This document shows positions 1 through 10,544 of a stretch of DNA of 64,000 nt, piece after piece. This DNA is from Gigaspora margarita (lineage: Eukaryota > Glomeromycota > Glomeromycetes > Diversisporales > Gigasporaceae): contig WTPW01001094.1 of NCBI GenBank assembly GCA_009809945.1, positions 50,333 to 114,332 of the forward strand, written 5' to 3'. Positions within the stretch are counted from its first letter, which is position 1. Each line of letters starts with the position of its first letter. The notes beneath the pieces were generated by a model. That model did no database searches, was not told the DNA's origin, and was given only the letters and a program-made list of their open reading frames with translations. A program made the position numbers and the translations under genes.

Positions 1-640
1 TCACGTAGGTCTTCTCCTCCTCCTTTATCTATAACTTTTCCTACACTATTATTATTTTTTTTCCTCTTTCCTTCTGAACTTACTTTCTTTGTTTTCTTTT
101 TTTTGGAGTTAATTTCTATTTGTTTTTCCCATTTTGCAACTTCGTTACAACGTTGAAGCCATATCTCTTCTTGGAAAAAACTGTGCCATTTATCCCACCA
201 TTCAGTAATGATCGAATCTGTTACTTTTCTGGTAATCCCCATTGCCAAGAGCGAGATTGCTAGGTCCGATTCAATTAGCCCTCTTGCCATGTAATTTCTT
301 TTTTTGTATCTGTCTGCTTCTGTTCCGCCAGTTAGACTTGTGTAGAGGTCCGCGATTGTCATTCTTTTCCTGACCACTGTATCCAGGTTCGACCATATTT
401 GATTCGCTATTGAATACTCTTTCTCTATCCATCTTGTTTTGTCAACTTCACATGCTGTAAGGTGCTCAAACGATTCTTCTTTCTCTTTACATTTTCAGCA
501 TATTGTTGTTTGATAAAGGTCCTCTCGGTTTCTTTTACGAAGTTGTAGAGTAGGCAGCAAACCGCTCAAACTCTTTAGTCGAAAACTCCACTTTTTATTC
601 GCTTTGAAGGACCTTGCCTTCTCTTTTTTCTCTTTTTTCT
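1..640 (-). pseudogene. LINE-A ORF2 C-terminus with CxxC...H...C zinc-type motif
   Basis: Minus-strand translation gives a segment with LPTLQLRKRN, then TIC-stop-KC, EESFEHLTAC, and later EEIWLQRCNEVAKWEKQ, ending in a lysine-rich tail that runs off the window. The spacing C-x2-C ... H-x3-C matches LINE-B (LCPRCYSAPEDYAHLLTC), so this is the conserved putative nucleic-acid-binding knuckle at the end of ORF2. An in-frame TGA lies between the first two cysteines (about 488-499). Function in nucleic-acid binding is inferred from the family. Confidence 0.7.
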
Positions 641-719
641 ACAGACTTCTAAAGATTTTCCAATCTTGCTTTTCTATTCTCTTTTGATGAGTACTATCTT
701 TAATATTATGCGCAAATAC

Positions 720-1361
720 CTATTCGGCTTTGTGGAAGGTCTGTGTGAGTGTTTTGAGAAAGCTTCGAATAGGGGTTTCGATAGAGATGTTGTTCCAGAT
801 TGGTCTTAACACTATTCCTTGCATCTCCTTTATGTTAACTGCAATTACTTCTTTTTCTTTTGCACCTTCTTTTGCTGCCTTATCTGCTAAGTCATTCAAC
901 ATATTTCCCGTGTATGCTTTTACTTTGTGAAGTCGCATGTCTATATTCTTTGTGTCTAGGATTTTGACAATCGTTTCCAGGATGCCTGGGTTTTTCTTCT
1001 TACACCAGCTTCTTGTAGTTTTACTTTCACGGCTCCTTTTAATTGTGTGGATCAATACTTGGCTATCCATAAAAATATCTATTTTGCTATTACTTGGGGT
1101 TACCAGGGTCGCTTCCAGAATTGCCATAAGTTCAGATCTTGTTGAGGAGAACCAACCTTGGATTCTGCCTTTCAGTTCTCTAACTATTGTATCATTACTA
1201 TCTAGTTGAATTATTCTATACCCTGCTTTGTGATCCTCTGTTCCTCCACCTCCGAGTGAGCCATCTGTGTAGTAACTTATTTTATCGTACTCTTGGTTTT
1301 CCTTTAATGCCTGTATAAGTTTTTGTTGTTTTCCTATATTCTCTATTGTACTTCGGATCAA
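720..1361 (-). pseudogene. LINE-A RNase H domain (213-residue open segment)
   Basis: The segment carries the RNase H signature in order: YTDGSLGGG (Asp at residue 33), SSTRSELMAI (Glu 77), IDIFMDSQ (Asp 99) and NDLADKAAK (Asp 160). All four catalytic acids are present, so this domain could have been active when the element was inserted. Known role: removal of the RNA strand from the RNA-DNA hybrid during target-primed reverse transcription. It lies after the RT and its linker and before the zinc motif. The apparent start is simply the first start-like codon after a stop, because the domain was part of one long ORF2. Confidence 0.88.
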
Positions 1362-1627
1362 ATGTACGTCCCAATTTTTTGCAAGTATTACATGTTTGAT
1401 TTTGGATTCTTTCCTTTTAGCAGAACTTTTTTCAAGAGCTATCAGGTTTTTGAGGTGTTTAAGACTAATTGTTGTGGCCTAGCCTCCCTCATTTTTCTGC
1501 TTTATCCAAGGACTTGTGTCTTCGACTTCATTTACCTTTGCTTTTAAGGTCTTGCTTGTGGGGACTATACTTGTTCCTGAGGGGCTGTGGGGTAATAAGT
1601 TCTCCTTATTTGCCTCCTCCCATTCTA

Positions 1628-2098
1628 TTATACGCATCTTTTTATTTGGAAATTTTTTTTCACTTTGCCTATGAATGGTCCGGTACTATTTTCTTTTTTT
1701 TCTATTACCCATTCCTTTTTGGATCTTTTGTGCGATAGTTTTCTTTTTTCTGGCTTGATTTGGGTTTCGTTTATTTTATCAACTTGTTTGAAAACTTCTT
1801 TGATACTATGAGTTATTTTATTTTCCAGTACCGTTTGCTCCAATTTTTGAAACCATTGAGGCGTTTTTCCTTTCATTTCTATTCTGCGAACCCTTTTGAT
1901 TTGCTGCCACGTAAGCATGATATTATCCTGTCTTGTAATTATTTGCTCAAGGTACCATATATTTAGTTTACAAAGTGCTTGAGTACCTTTTTCCAAATCT
2001 TTATTATTTAGTAGGTTTCTTATCTCTGTACTGGCCCTATCATGTGTACCTATGGTCCAGTTTCTTTTCCATTCGGCATTTCTGATACTAATACCCAT
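1628..2098 (-). pseudogene. LINE-A ORF2 segment between RT and RNase H
   Basis: This 156-residue open segment has no catalytic motif. It contains GKTPQWFQKLEQTVL followed by a KRSKKEW segment. LINE-B has the equivalents GRTPKWFQIIQDFI and SPKRKEW at the same place, so it is a conserved spacer specific to this LINE lineage. An in-frame stop ends it at 1628. Confidence 0.7.
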
Positions 2099-2176
2099 AT
2101 CTTTTGCTGTTGCTAAAATGCTAGCATTAAGGTTATTTCTCCACTTTAGCTTTTTAATTTCATCATTGTTAAGGGT

Positions 2177-3808
2177 CTATATGGCTACTGTAGATCTTAA
2201 TAGTAGTTGGGCATCTCTTAGCCTCATTCTGGTAAGATCACCTACGAGATTTGGATTGTTTATTCTAATTACCCATTCTGAGATCATATGCTCTGTGTGC
2301 CGCTGCCAAAGTGAATTAATTCCCCAGATGTTCTTCTGTAATGGAATAGTATTTGAGGCAGTTGAGGCTAGTTCTGCTTTCCATTTCGCTATTCTTATTA
2401 CTGGTTGATGCAATTTGTCACATTCATGCTTAGATAGTATTACCATGTTTAGCTTATATTCAGCTCGAGGTAGAACTACTACATTGTTTATATATCTTAT
2501 ATGTTCTATTGAAATTTTTTTCCTATTAAGCAAGTTGGCCATTTGCTTAATTTCAACTCCCAATCTTTTCTTAATTGTCTGTTTGAGGTCAGCTGCCGTC
2601 AGCCAGACTCCAAGATATCGAGCTACTTCCTTTTTCTTTTTTGCAATTATTTTTTCTTTTCCTTCTTTGATCATAATTGCTTTTTCTTCTAATTTGTCTT
2701 TTTTATTAATCACTATTAACTCTGTTTTCTTGCCATTAACCTCTATNTATTCAGCTCGAGGTAGAACTACTACATTGTTTATATATCTTATATGTTCTAT
2801 TGAAATTTTTTTCCTATTAAGCAAGTTGGCCATTTGCTTAATTTCAACTCCCAATCTTTTCTTAATTGTCTGTTTGAGGTCAGCTGCCGTCAGCCAGACT
2901 CCAAGATATCGAGCTACTTCCTTTTTTTTTTTTGCAATTAATTTTTCTTTTTCTTCTTTGATCATAATTGCTTTTTCTTCTAATTTGTCTTTTCTGTTAA
3001 TTACTATTAACTCTGTTTTCTTGCCATTGACCTCTATGTTGTTTAGTCGGAAGAAGGATTCTGCTATATTGACTAGCATTTGCATGCTTGCTTTGGAATT
3101 TGCTAATAGAGCGGTATCGTCTGCATACGCCAGACCTGCTACTTGGATTTCCTCTTGCTCTATTTTNCCTTGGGTTATTTCTATTGGCCACTCTATTCTT
3201 GCTTTTGCTCCTTGTTTGCACTTGTAGAGTTTACATAGTAACGGATCAAAGTATATTCTCCATAGAAGTGGAGAAATCACCTCTCCTTGGTCTATTCCTC
3301 AGCCTGGACTGAATCCTTCTGTTAGTCTGAACTTTGTAATTACTTTAATTCGTCTATTTGTAAACATATTTACAAGGAATTTTTCTAGTTTTTCAGGAAG
3401 TTTGATCCTCTTTAATGCTAATTGTAGCCTCTTGAGATCGACGGTATCGAACGCTTTTTTAATGTCTATAAGCGTTATCCATATTTCCTTGTTCTCTTGT
3501 TTGGCTGCTTCTATTAGAGCATTCATTATATGTATTGGATCCTGAGTGCATTACCCTTGTAGGCCCGCGAAGTTTGGTCCTCTTAGAATGTTATGTGCTA
3601 TGATAATATCACTAAGTCTTCTTTGAATAATTCTTATAAAACCTTTCCTTGTTGCTTCCAACAACATAATCGGTCTAGAATTTTCAAGCTGCAAGTCCCA
3701 TTCTGCCATTTTTGGAATCGGAAAGATCATTCCAACTTTTCATTTCTTCAGCATTTCTCCTTCCATTAATATTGTGTTCGGAAGGTCAAGGAGGAGTTTT
3801 GTGGCTTT
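2177..3808 (-). pseudogene. LINE-A reverse transcriptase domain
   Basis: Read from 3808 downward on the minus strand: KVGMIFPIPKMAEWD, a GFIRIIQRRL segment, LIDIKKAFDTVDL (motif A with two Asp), GIDQGEVISPLLW (motif B), LAYADDTALLA (catalytic YADD at 3127-3116) and ARYLGVWLTA. Known role: target-primed cDNA synthesis. In-frame stops interrupt it: TGA before KVGM (about 3740), TAA in GLQG-stop-CTQDP (about 3551) and TGA in SPG-stop-GIDQ (3299-3301). A ~290-bp stretch downstream of the catalytic motif is present twice around a single N at 2747. The N at 3167 falls in a GGN codon and is harmless. Confidence 0.88.
2457..3037. repeat. ~290-bp direct duplication around a single N (assembly-type)
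   Basis: Bases 2457-2746 and 2748-3037 are near-identical, separated by one N. Both copies sit in the same reading frame of the RT and duplicate its YLGVWL segment. They differ at a few bases, mostly in T-runs. A duplicated sequence meeting at one N is what unmerged overlapping contig ends produce. Confidence 0.85.
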
Positions 3809-3877
3809 CTTACCCAGTTTTTTAATGATTGTATATTCTATGTTGGATAACCCTAGAGCGGAGCTGTTGGAGGTTTT

Positions 3878-4255
3878 CTAGAGCATTTCTTTCCATTCTT
3901 TTTCCTCAATTTCGTTAAAGATACTATCATACCAATCTGGTTGAATATATTCTTTTGGGGCATATTCCTCGCTCCATTCTTTTTTTTCTTCTTCTGGATT
4001 TGAGGGGCTCTCCTTAAACTGCTTCATGAAGTATTTATCGACTGCTTTTTTAACTTCAGCCGGTTCATACACTAGCTCTTTTTTTTCTGATTCGTGATCT
4101 GGTGTAATAAGAATTCTTTCTATCTCTATTTTGTTCCGTGGTCGTTCTAGTATACTGTTGAGTATTCTTTTATCCTCCTGCCCTATCATTCCAAACCTTC
4201 TTTCGATGTTTTCTCTTATCCTTTTTTCCTGTTCCATTTTTTGTTCATAGATCAT
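3878..4255 (-). pseudogene. LINE-A endonuclease-RT linker segment
   Basis: A 125-residue, strongly charged open segment (many Glu and Lys) lies between endonuclease and RT. It contains ILERPRNKIEIERILI and EYIQPDWYDSIFNEI. LINE-B has SILKCRPDPMRTNKIIL and DKIDPTIYEPL in the corresponding place, so it is the usual poorly conserved linker. An in-frame TAG (about 3879) separates it from the RT. Confidence 0.65.
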
Positions 4256-4586
4256 TTTCTTCTTTATTATTTTAATCCATCCCTTGAGATTTTCTAACCA
4301 TTGTGCTCCACCTGTCTCCGATTTCTTGAATTTCTGTATCGTTATTTGAATTTATTAGACCAATTTGGGTGTTTACCAAGAGTTGATCTACGTCTCCGAT
4401 TGTTGCATTCAAGTTTGCTCGTCCTCTACGTCCTATACGCCTTAGCTGCTTAATCCATTTGTATCTTGGGTTCCAAATAATTTGTTTTTGTTTCTCTTCA
4501 CTGGTGTTTTTAATTTTCTTGTGTGGAATTGATTTATTCGCGGCTTGGCATATCAGTTCTGCGAGCTTTTCCCATACTTCATTTAT

Positions 4587-5998
4587 TCAATTTACTTTTG
4601 AACTTTCACAGGAATCTCTTCCTTTCTTTAATTCTTTTTTCTGAAATTCTTCGATATATTTCTCTAGGAGCGAAGTGAAGTTTTTCCAAACTTCGTTAGT
4701 CATTTTATTATACTGGTATATTTTGCGGTGGCCAGAGTATTTTTTCCTTTGCTCCGCGATTGAGTTTGTGTGAAATATGGGGCTTAGCAGTAGTTTAGTC
4801 CATATTAGATTATGATCGCTCCCTGTGACAAGGTCTATGTGTTCTATGTCACTATCTATCACCAGGCCTTTAATTTCGGGGTCCAACCATATATGGTCAA
4901 TTTTCGAGCAGAATTTGTGATTGGTCCAGGTTGGTTTAAAAATCTGTGGATTAATAGTTGCATATGCCTCCGCGTAGCCTACTCTTTGTAACCATCTAAT
5001 TAGAGGGAGTTTTGACCGTTTGCTCTTTTGTGTATTTTCTGCTAGTCTGTCATTACTAGTATCCCTCCCAGCTGCTTCTTCTCCTGTTTCTGCATTAAAA
5101 TCGCCTCCTACAATTATTCTGGTATTTACTTTACTCTTGGTGATGTCTTCTGTTATGCACTGTTGAATTTTCTTTTGTGCATTTTTGTCATTTGGTGGAA
5201 AGTAAACTACCCATATGACTAAAATAATTTTTTTAAATCTGAAGACAGCTTTTAGTGCATAAGTATCCTTTACTACTATCTCAGTAAGATGTGTTTGCCA
5301 TTCTTTTCTTACTAATAGTCCTACCCCCGATCCTTTCCTTTTTTCTATAATGTCTTTCGTCCAGAAAGCCCTATATTGCCCCCAGTTAACTTCNTTAGAG
5401 GGAGTTTTGACCGTTTGCTCTTTTGTGTATTTTCTGCTAGTCTGTCATTACTAGTATCCCTCCCAGCTGCTTCTTCTCCTGTTTCTGCATTAAAATCGCC
5501 TCCTACAATTATTCTGGTATTTACTTTACTCTTGGTGATGTCTTCTGTTATGCACTATTAAATTTTCTTTTGTGCATTTTTGTCATTTGGTGGAAAGTAA
5601 ACTACCCATATGACTAAAATAATTTTTTTAAATCTGAAGACAGCTTTTAGTGCATAAGTATCCTTTACTACTATCTCAGTAAGATGTGTTTGCCATTCTT
5701 TTCTTACTAATAGTCCTACCCCCGATCCTTTCCTTTTTTCTATAATGTCTTTCGTCCAGAAAGCCCTATATTGCCCCCAGTTAACTTCAAAGAAAATTGC
5801 TTCTCTCGCATTAGTATTTGTTTCCGTTAAACCTATTATGTCCAAATTTTCCTCTATTCCAAAATCCATAAGTTCTTGTAGTTTTGTTTTATTTCCCTTT
5901 ATCCCATTAATGTTATGAAAACCTATTTTTAATTGATTAAAACTTATATCTGACGTTACTGTTTGGCAATTTCTTTTTGCCAATAGGGTGTCTTTCAA
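4587..5998 (-). pseudogene. LINE-A APE-type endonuclease domain of ORF2
   Basis: From 5998 downward the minus strand reads IGFHNINGIKGNK (catalytic Asn), IIGLTETNT (Glu), GSGVGLLVRKEW, VYFPPNDKNAQ, GGDFNAETGE, KIDHIWLD and VTGSDHNLIW (SDH). These are the ordered motifs of the exonuclease-endonuclease-phosphatase fold used by LINEs to nick the target. No catalytic residue is visibly lost. The apparent double stop at about 5560 exists only in one of two duplicated copies (5000-5393 and 5395-5788), so it may be allelic or an assembly effect. No ATG opens ORF2 next to the end of ORF1: the ORF2 frame runs into ORF1 at about 6031-6060. Confidence 0.85.
5000..5788. repeat. ~394-bp direct duplication around a single N (assembly-type)
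   Basis: Bases 5000-5393 and 5395-5788 are almost identical, with one N at 5394. On the coding strand the copies differ by two adjacent C-to-T changes that turn CAA CAG into TAA TAG. The left copy reads through; the right copy has two stops. This looks like two alleles or two paralogous LINE copies joined end to end. Confidence 0.85.
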
Positions 5999-6030
5999 CC
6001 CTTTTATCTGTGATTCGACTGGGGCAACTT

Positions 6031-7663
6031 TTAGGAGCGCATCGATAAAATTTGCTCTATAGTTCTAAATTTCTCTTTTATTTCTGCCAAGATTTTCTCG
6101 ATTTCATCTTCTCTTCCTATATCTACTTGCTTTCCTTTTCTTTTGTCTAATTCTTCCCTATTTGATCCTGTAGCAACTTTATTGATGGAGGGATCTTGTT
6201 TGATATTGTTAGCATTCTCTAACTTTTTGAGGGGTTCTCTATATGTAGATATCTGATTCTCTTTGTTGCTGTTAGAATTTGCGTCGTTCACTTTGCTGCA
6301 TCTGTTTAGTTGATTGGGTGTTGTATTTGGCTTTTGCCTTTTGAGATATTCTGTCTCCCTTTGTGTAGGTTTTCTTTTGTTGTTATCTAAAATTTCCTTC
6401 TCATATCGGTGTTGCTCCTGACTAGTATAAATTTTCTTTCCCAACCTCTCTGAATTATTTTGCCAAAATAATTTTGTGTCGAAGTAATATACGTTTGCAT
6501 CTTGGGCCATATTCATATCCTGTTCAGAGCTGAAGTATATATATGCCCTCCTGGCTCTATTGCCATTGCTATTGTTTAGAATCTGTACAGCTTGAGCTTT
6601 GTATTTTTTAAGTTGACGGAGAAGGAGACTTTCTGAAGCTCTTGTCAAGATATTACGTACTGTACTTCTGTATTTGCTTCTTTTTTCTAATTCGGCAATA
6701 TCGAATCTACCTGGTGTTACCATATATGTTTTCTTTTAACTAAGTATAATTGACCAGTGTTCTCTTAGAGAGATCTCTCGTTTTTCTATTTTGGTTGAAA
6801 TTCCAATATACACTGATCTCGTTGTAAAATTCAGTTGCTCTTCTATAAAGTATGCCAAAGTAATCCAGGTGTCTTTTGATTTCATACCAGTTGATCTCTT
6901 TTGGAATGTCCCAGATAGTAAAGTAGTATTGTGTTCCATTTGTATTGATCTGTGTAATAGAGTTGTTTTTGGACCTGTAATTATAGTTCCCTGTAATTCC
7001 TTTTGAGTAGTTTTTGGTAATAAATCTGCCTTTTGGGGCCCAGTCTGAGTTGTAGATATCTTCGTGTCTTTTGTGTTTCTTTCTTGTGTCTTCTCTTCTT
7101 TCTTTCTTGTATATATCAGGTATAATAGCTTCTATCTTTTCTTCAGTTCCGTAATCCATAGAGCCGCATTTATTTTCTATTATGTTTTTTTTAATTTCAG
7201 TGATAGTTTCCGCTAAGTTAGTTAGGTCTTCTTGTTCTGGAAGATTCCTTTTTTGTGCTGTACTTCAGTTATCGATTTGCATATTATTGTCCTGGGGCTC
7301 TATTTGTTCATTACTGTTCTTGCAATTCGGTCCAGAATTTTTAGTTGGGGTTATTTCCATGTCAATAGGTACCAGTTTGCTTTTATAGTTGTTGGTTTGT
7401 GCTATGTTCGAATCTATTTTACTTTCTGTTAGGTCTTTTTCTTCCCCAGATATATCTTGCTGTCTTGTTTTTTTATGTTGGACCCATTCATATATCTGAT
7501 TTACTTCCCGAATTGTGGCTATAAGATGGGCATCTGATGTGCCTAAGAATTTTGCTATTCTTTTGTCTTGTTGTAGAATAGTTGAGTTGATTTCGCTGTA
7601 TAGTGCTGATCTTTCATTGTCATTGAAGTTGAAGAAACCTCTAAGCTTTTCTAGATTTGGCAT
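6031..7663 (-). pseudogene. LINE-A ORF1 (gag-like, RRM-like middle part)
   Basis: The ORF starts at an ATG (7663, MPNLEKLRGFFNF) and runs about 540 codons to a TAA at 6031. One in-frame TGA (7265-7267) and one frameshift near 6765 interrupt it: the frame of DLSKRTLVNY must change to reach ENTGQLYLVKRKTYMVTPG. The middle part reads YYFTIWDIPKEINWYEIKRH and YWNFNQNRKTRDL, resembling an RNA-recognition-motif pattern. The C-terminal third is Asn/Lys/Gln-rich and ends with a short coiled-coil-like stretch (EIEKILAEIKEKFRTIEQIL). LINE ORF1 proteins bind the element RNA; that role is inferred. Confidence 0.75.
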
Positions 7664-8100
7664 TTTACGTGTTTGTTTTGTTGTTTTGTTTGTTTGCTGA
7701 AAGTGTAGTTTGTTTGTTTGTTGTTGTGTTTTGTTGTGTAAGCATCTTAGTTTGGTGATCTGCAGTTTAGGGTCAAGCTAATTTTCCCAAAAGTTTTTGT
7801 AAAAATTTTTCTGAAAAATATTTTTTTTTATTATCTACTCGGTGAAATAACTCTTCTTTTTCCTTGGTGTTCTATAAAGATTATAGTCTTTTTTAAAGAG
7901 CTTCTTTTTTGAGTAGTAGTATTTTGTGTGTTTGCTAGTGCTAAAACTATTCTAGCCTATGTTTGTTTGTTTATTTAGTTTTTGTAAAAAGGATCAGCGG
8001 AAAGAGTTGCCACAACTTTTTTGAAGTCTATCTGCATTTGATAAAAGATGAACTATAAAAAAGATATAAGATATCAGAAAATCTATAGAAAGTCAAAAAT
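7664..8100 (-). other. LINE-A 5' leader, A/C-rich on the coding strand
   Basis: The 100 bases upstream of the ORF1 ATG consist on the minus strand largely of CAAA and CAA runs, a low-structure leader. The true 5' end of the element cannot be placed; no upstream TSD can be matched because the 3' end is outside the window. Confidence 0.4.
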
Positions 8101-8521
8101 CAAGCAAGCTTGAATTTTCTTACATAGTTGACCTGAAATAATTATTGGTGAATTAATAATAATGCCACTATTTGGAATTTTGAAATAATCTTACAATAGT
8201 ATAACAACATCTTTATGTTCTTTTGTGCATATATCAATAATAAAAATGGTGCTATTATTATATTTAAACTTGTACCCAAATAGTTCATAGCTTTCAAGAA
8301 ATTTGTTGTAGTTTTTTATCAATATATTGGAACCAATCTTAAAAAGTAAACTGCAATTTATAAGTTAATACTAAGTGGAACTTAAAGTAAAGGATCATAG
8401 TTCTATGATAAAATTATATATTACCAATTCTCTTCTAGAGGTTCCTTTAGAACTTTTAGAAGTCAGAATTGTTCCTAAAGCTTCTTAGTTAAATTACAAA
8501 ATATTTTGAAAGTTTGAATAA

Positions 8522-8737
8522 GGCCACGCAAACTAATAAAATTGGTTCTCATAACCCGGCCGGGTCACTTTTTTTAAAAAGTTAAAAATTTTTGTTATAG
8601 TAAAATTTTTTTTAAATAAAAATTTTATAAAAATTTTTATATTAAAAAAATTTTTAAATATAACATTTTTTCTGGCCGGCCGGGTCCTATTTGCTTGTCC
8701 CATGTTATGAGAACCAACTAATTTAATTTGCGTGGTC
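8522..8737. mobile_element. 216-bp inverted-repeat element, TAA target duplication
   Basis: Termini GGCCACGCAAACTAATAAA and (reverse complement of the right end) GACCACGCAAATTAAATTAG match over ~35 bp including GGTTCTCATAAC, followed by inverted CCCGGCCGGG blocks. TAA flanks both ends (8519-8521, 8738-8740). A 3-bp TAA/TTA target is usual for PIF/Harbinger-type MITEs; that class is an inference. No coding capacity. Confidence 0.65.
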
Positions 8738-8740
8738 TAA

Positions 8741-9305
8741 AAAACAATTTTCAACTAATTTATTAAATCCAATAATTTTTTTTATTTTAATTCTAAATAA
8801 TTCTAAAATTAAAATAAATATCTTGACAACCATAGATGCTACTGAAATTGATTTTTGAAAAATTGCCTATTTCAGGTTTTGTAAAATAAATTAAAATTTT
8901 TTATAAGAAAGCAAATAAAATTTATATATTTATGTTCCTTATAATTTCATCTATTCAAAAAAAGAATCAAAAAATTTGGGTTTTAAGTAAAATAGGTCAA
9001 AAACAATTTTGAGAAAATTTTTTAATTTCGGGTCCTGAAACCCAAAATAATTTCATCACCATGTATATTGACAACTACTTAAAATAAAAAAAAATTACTA
9101 AAAATAATTTGTTCCTTTTCTTACTTCCATATCATAACCCTAGAATATCATTTAATATTTTTTTTTGCTTTAAGGCAATTATCTTAGTTTAGAAAAATAA
9201 ACACTATATATAGTAAGCAAATTTGACATTTTAAATTAGCTTTTGATTGATCAAAAACTCTTATTTTAATATAAGGAAAAGAATTTTTCTAAATAAGAAT
9301 GGGGT
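8741..9305. other. AT-rich spacer, no feature seen
   Basis: Homopolymer-rich AT sequence with no open frame of note, no clear repeat and no RNA signature. Confidence 0.4.
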
Positions 9306-9313
9306 GTTTGTAC

Positions 9314-9473
9314 TAGGGATTGGAACCGTTTAACCGTTTAAAAATTGCTCTATGGTTCCGGGCAGAATTATGTTGGTCGTGAGCCGGAATTATTTTAATG
9401 CCGGCCAAATTAAATGGTTAAACGGTTAAACGATTAAACGATTAAGAAAAATTTTAGGCGGTTTCAATCCCTA
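9314..9473. mobile_element. hAT-like MITE, 160 bp, TSD GTTTGTAC
   Basis: Termini TAGGGATTGGAACCG and, inverted, TAGGGATTGAAACCG, with repeats of GTTTAACCGTTTAA near both ends. The perfect 8-bp duplication GTTTGTAC lies at 9306-9313 and 9474-9481. Eight-bp TSDs with TAGGG/CAGGG termini are the hAT hallmark. Non-autonomous. Confidence 0.8.
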
Positions 9474-9481
9474 GTTTGTAC

Positions 9482-10387
9482 ACAGGTATTAACAGTTAAT
9501 TTGCAAATCTGTGTAATATTATAATAAAACCAATTTTTACAATGAAAAAATAAACCCTTGATTATGGGTTGGTTTGGGATTGGGGTGAGAGTTAGTTTAT
9601 ACCAAAATTTATGAGGAATTTTTTTTTTTGTTAGAAGCCAAAAGGTGGTTACATAGTCGAAATTTTGAGATATCGGTGGGTTTTTATATTACCTGTGTAT
9701 ATACGCCCCGTTTATAAATAGAAATTAATTGTATAAAAAAAATTATATAAATAATATTTTATAATTTTGAACTTATTTCATTCTCTTATGGTATACTATC
9801 AAAGAACGAGCTAAATTTTTACTCCAGTCATTGTTGTTAGGGTCAGCTGAATTAAGGTTTGTGCAATTCTTTAAAAAAAAACTTATCGGTGAAATAATTG
9901 TCGGTGAAATAAACTTTTCAATGAATAGATTGTCAGTGAAATAAACTTCTCACTGAATAGATTGTCAGTGTATGACTTCAGTGTAATGGTATTTCTGAAA
10001 AATGGACTTCGGGAAGTTAACCTGAAACCCAAAAAATGAACAACTATATTATACTGAACCCTTTCGTAAAAATTTAAAACGTTCGGTTTAAAAAGTTTAC
10101 TATATCTATAAACCTAATTTATTGAAAAATTTATTAAAAGTTTGTGTTTAATTCCCAAAGAGTTTGTTAAGTGTTTGGGACCTGGTCTACTTTTAATAGA
10201 GCAATAGCCCACAGTTTTAAGAATTAACTGGTCCAGACTGGTTTGGTTTTTAGACTTAGTGTTGACCATTTATTTTCAGTTTTCATACTGGTATTATTGT
10301 CACAAAATTTTCTACACCATCATAAAGAGACGATCCTGCGCCTTAAATCAATAACCGCATGTACTACCGAATTTTTTCCGTTCCTTA
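9482..10387. other. AT-rich spacer with a short tandem repeat
   Basis: At about 9895-9975 a ~35-bp unit (GTGAAATAAACTTTTCA, ATGAATAGATTGTCA) is repeated about twice. Nothing else recognised. Confidence 0.4.
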
Positions 10388-10389
10388 TA

Positions 10390-10542
10390 CAGTTGAACCT
10401 CCCAAAACTGATCCTGTCAAAACCGATAACCTGTCAAATCTGATAAAAAATTAATGTTTCTGTTATATGAATCTAATAGTTTATAATGATTTCAAATCCG
10501 ATAACCTCTCAATACTGATACCGGATTGGGGAGGTTCAACTG
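10390..10542. mobile_element. Tc1/mariner-like MITE, 153 bp
   Basis: Termini CAGTTGAACCTCCCAA and, inverted, CAGTTGAACCTCCCCAA, each flanked by TA (10388-10389, 10543-10544). Internally, phrases of the type GATAACCTCTCAATACTGAT recur. TA duplication plus CAGTTGAACC termini fits Tc1/mariner-type elements. No transposase. Confidence 0.75.
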
Positions 10543-10544
10543 TA

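Larger units (their letters stand above)
1..7760 (-). mobile_element. LINE-A: non-LTR retrotransposon with ORF1 and ORF2, 3' end outside the window
   Basis: Seen: on the minus strand, an ORF1 region (7663 to 6031) is followed by an ORF2 region (about 6020 to 1) encoding in order an APE-type endonuclease, reverse transcriptase, RNase H and a C-terminal zinc-type motif. The coding strand is rich in A and G. The 5' leader upstream of 7663 is A/C-rich, and no poly-A tail or TSD is visible because the 3' end lies beyond base 1. Known: this domain order is that of LINEs carrying RNase H, which nick the target with the endonuclease and copy their RNA in place. The copy is recently decayed, with a handful of in-frame stops and one clear frameshift, and carries two assembly-type duplications around single N bases. 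It is related to LINE-B (44-52 kb): the RT motifs, the TPxWFQ segment after RT and the C-terminal zinc motif all align. Confidence 0.9.

Noticed and set aside
937..1547. Plus-strand frames of 60-120 codons over 0.7-7.7 kb, including the 270-codon frame at 2415-3227
   Set aside because: They are antisense to the LINE-A ORFs, Ser/Leu/Phe-rich as expected from reading an A/G-rich gene backwards, and carry no motif.
3167..3167. Lesion in the RT at an N
   Set aside because: The N is the third base of a GGN codon, so glycine in any case; it is only a base-call ambiguity.
6031..6065. Programmed frameshift joining LINE-A ORF1 and ORF2
   Set aside because: An AAATTTT stretch lies near the overlap, but codon phasing does not fit a standard slippery heptamer, and the copy is mutated elsewhere.
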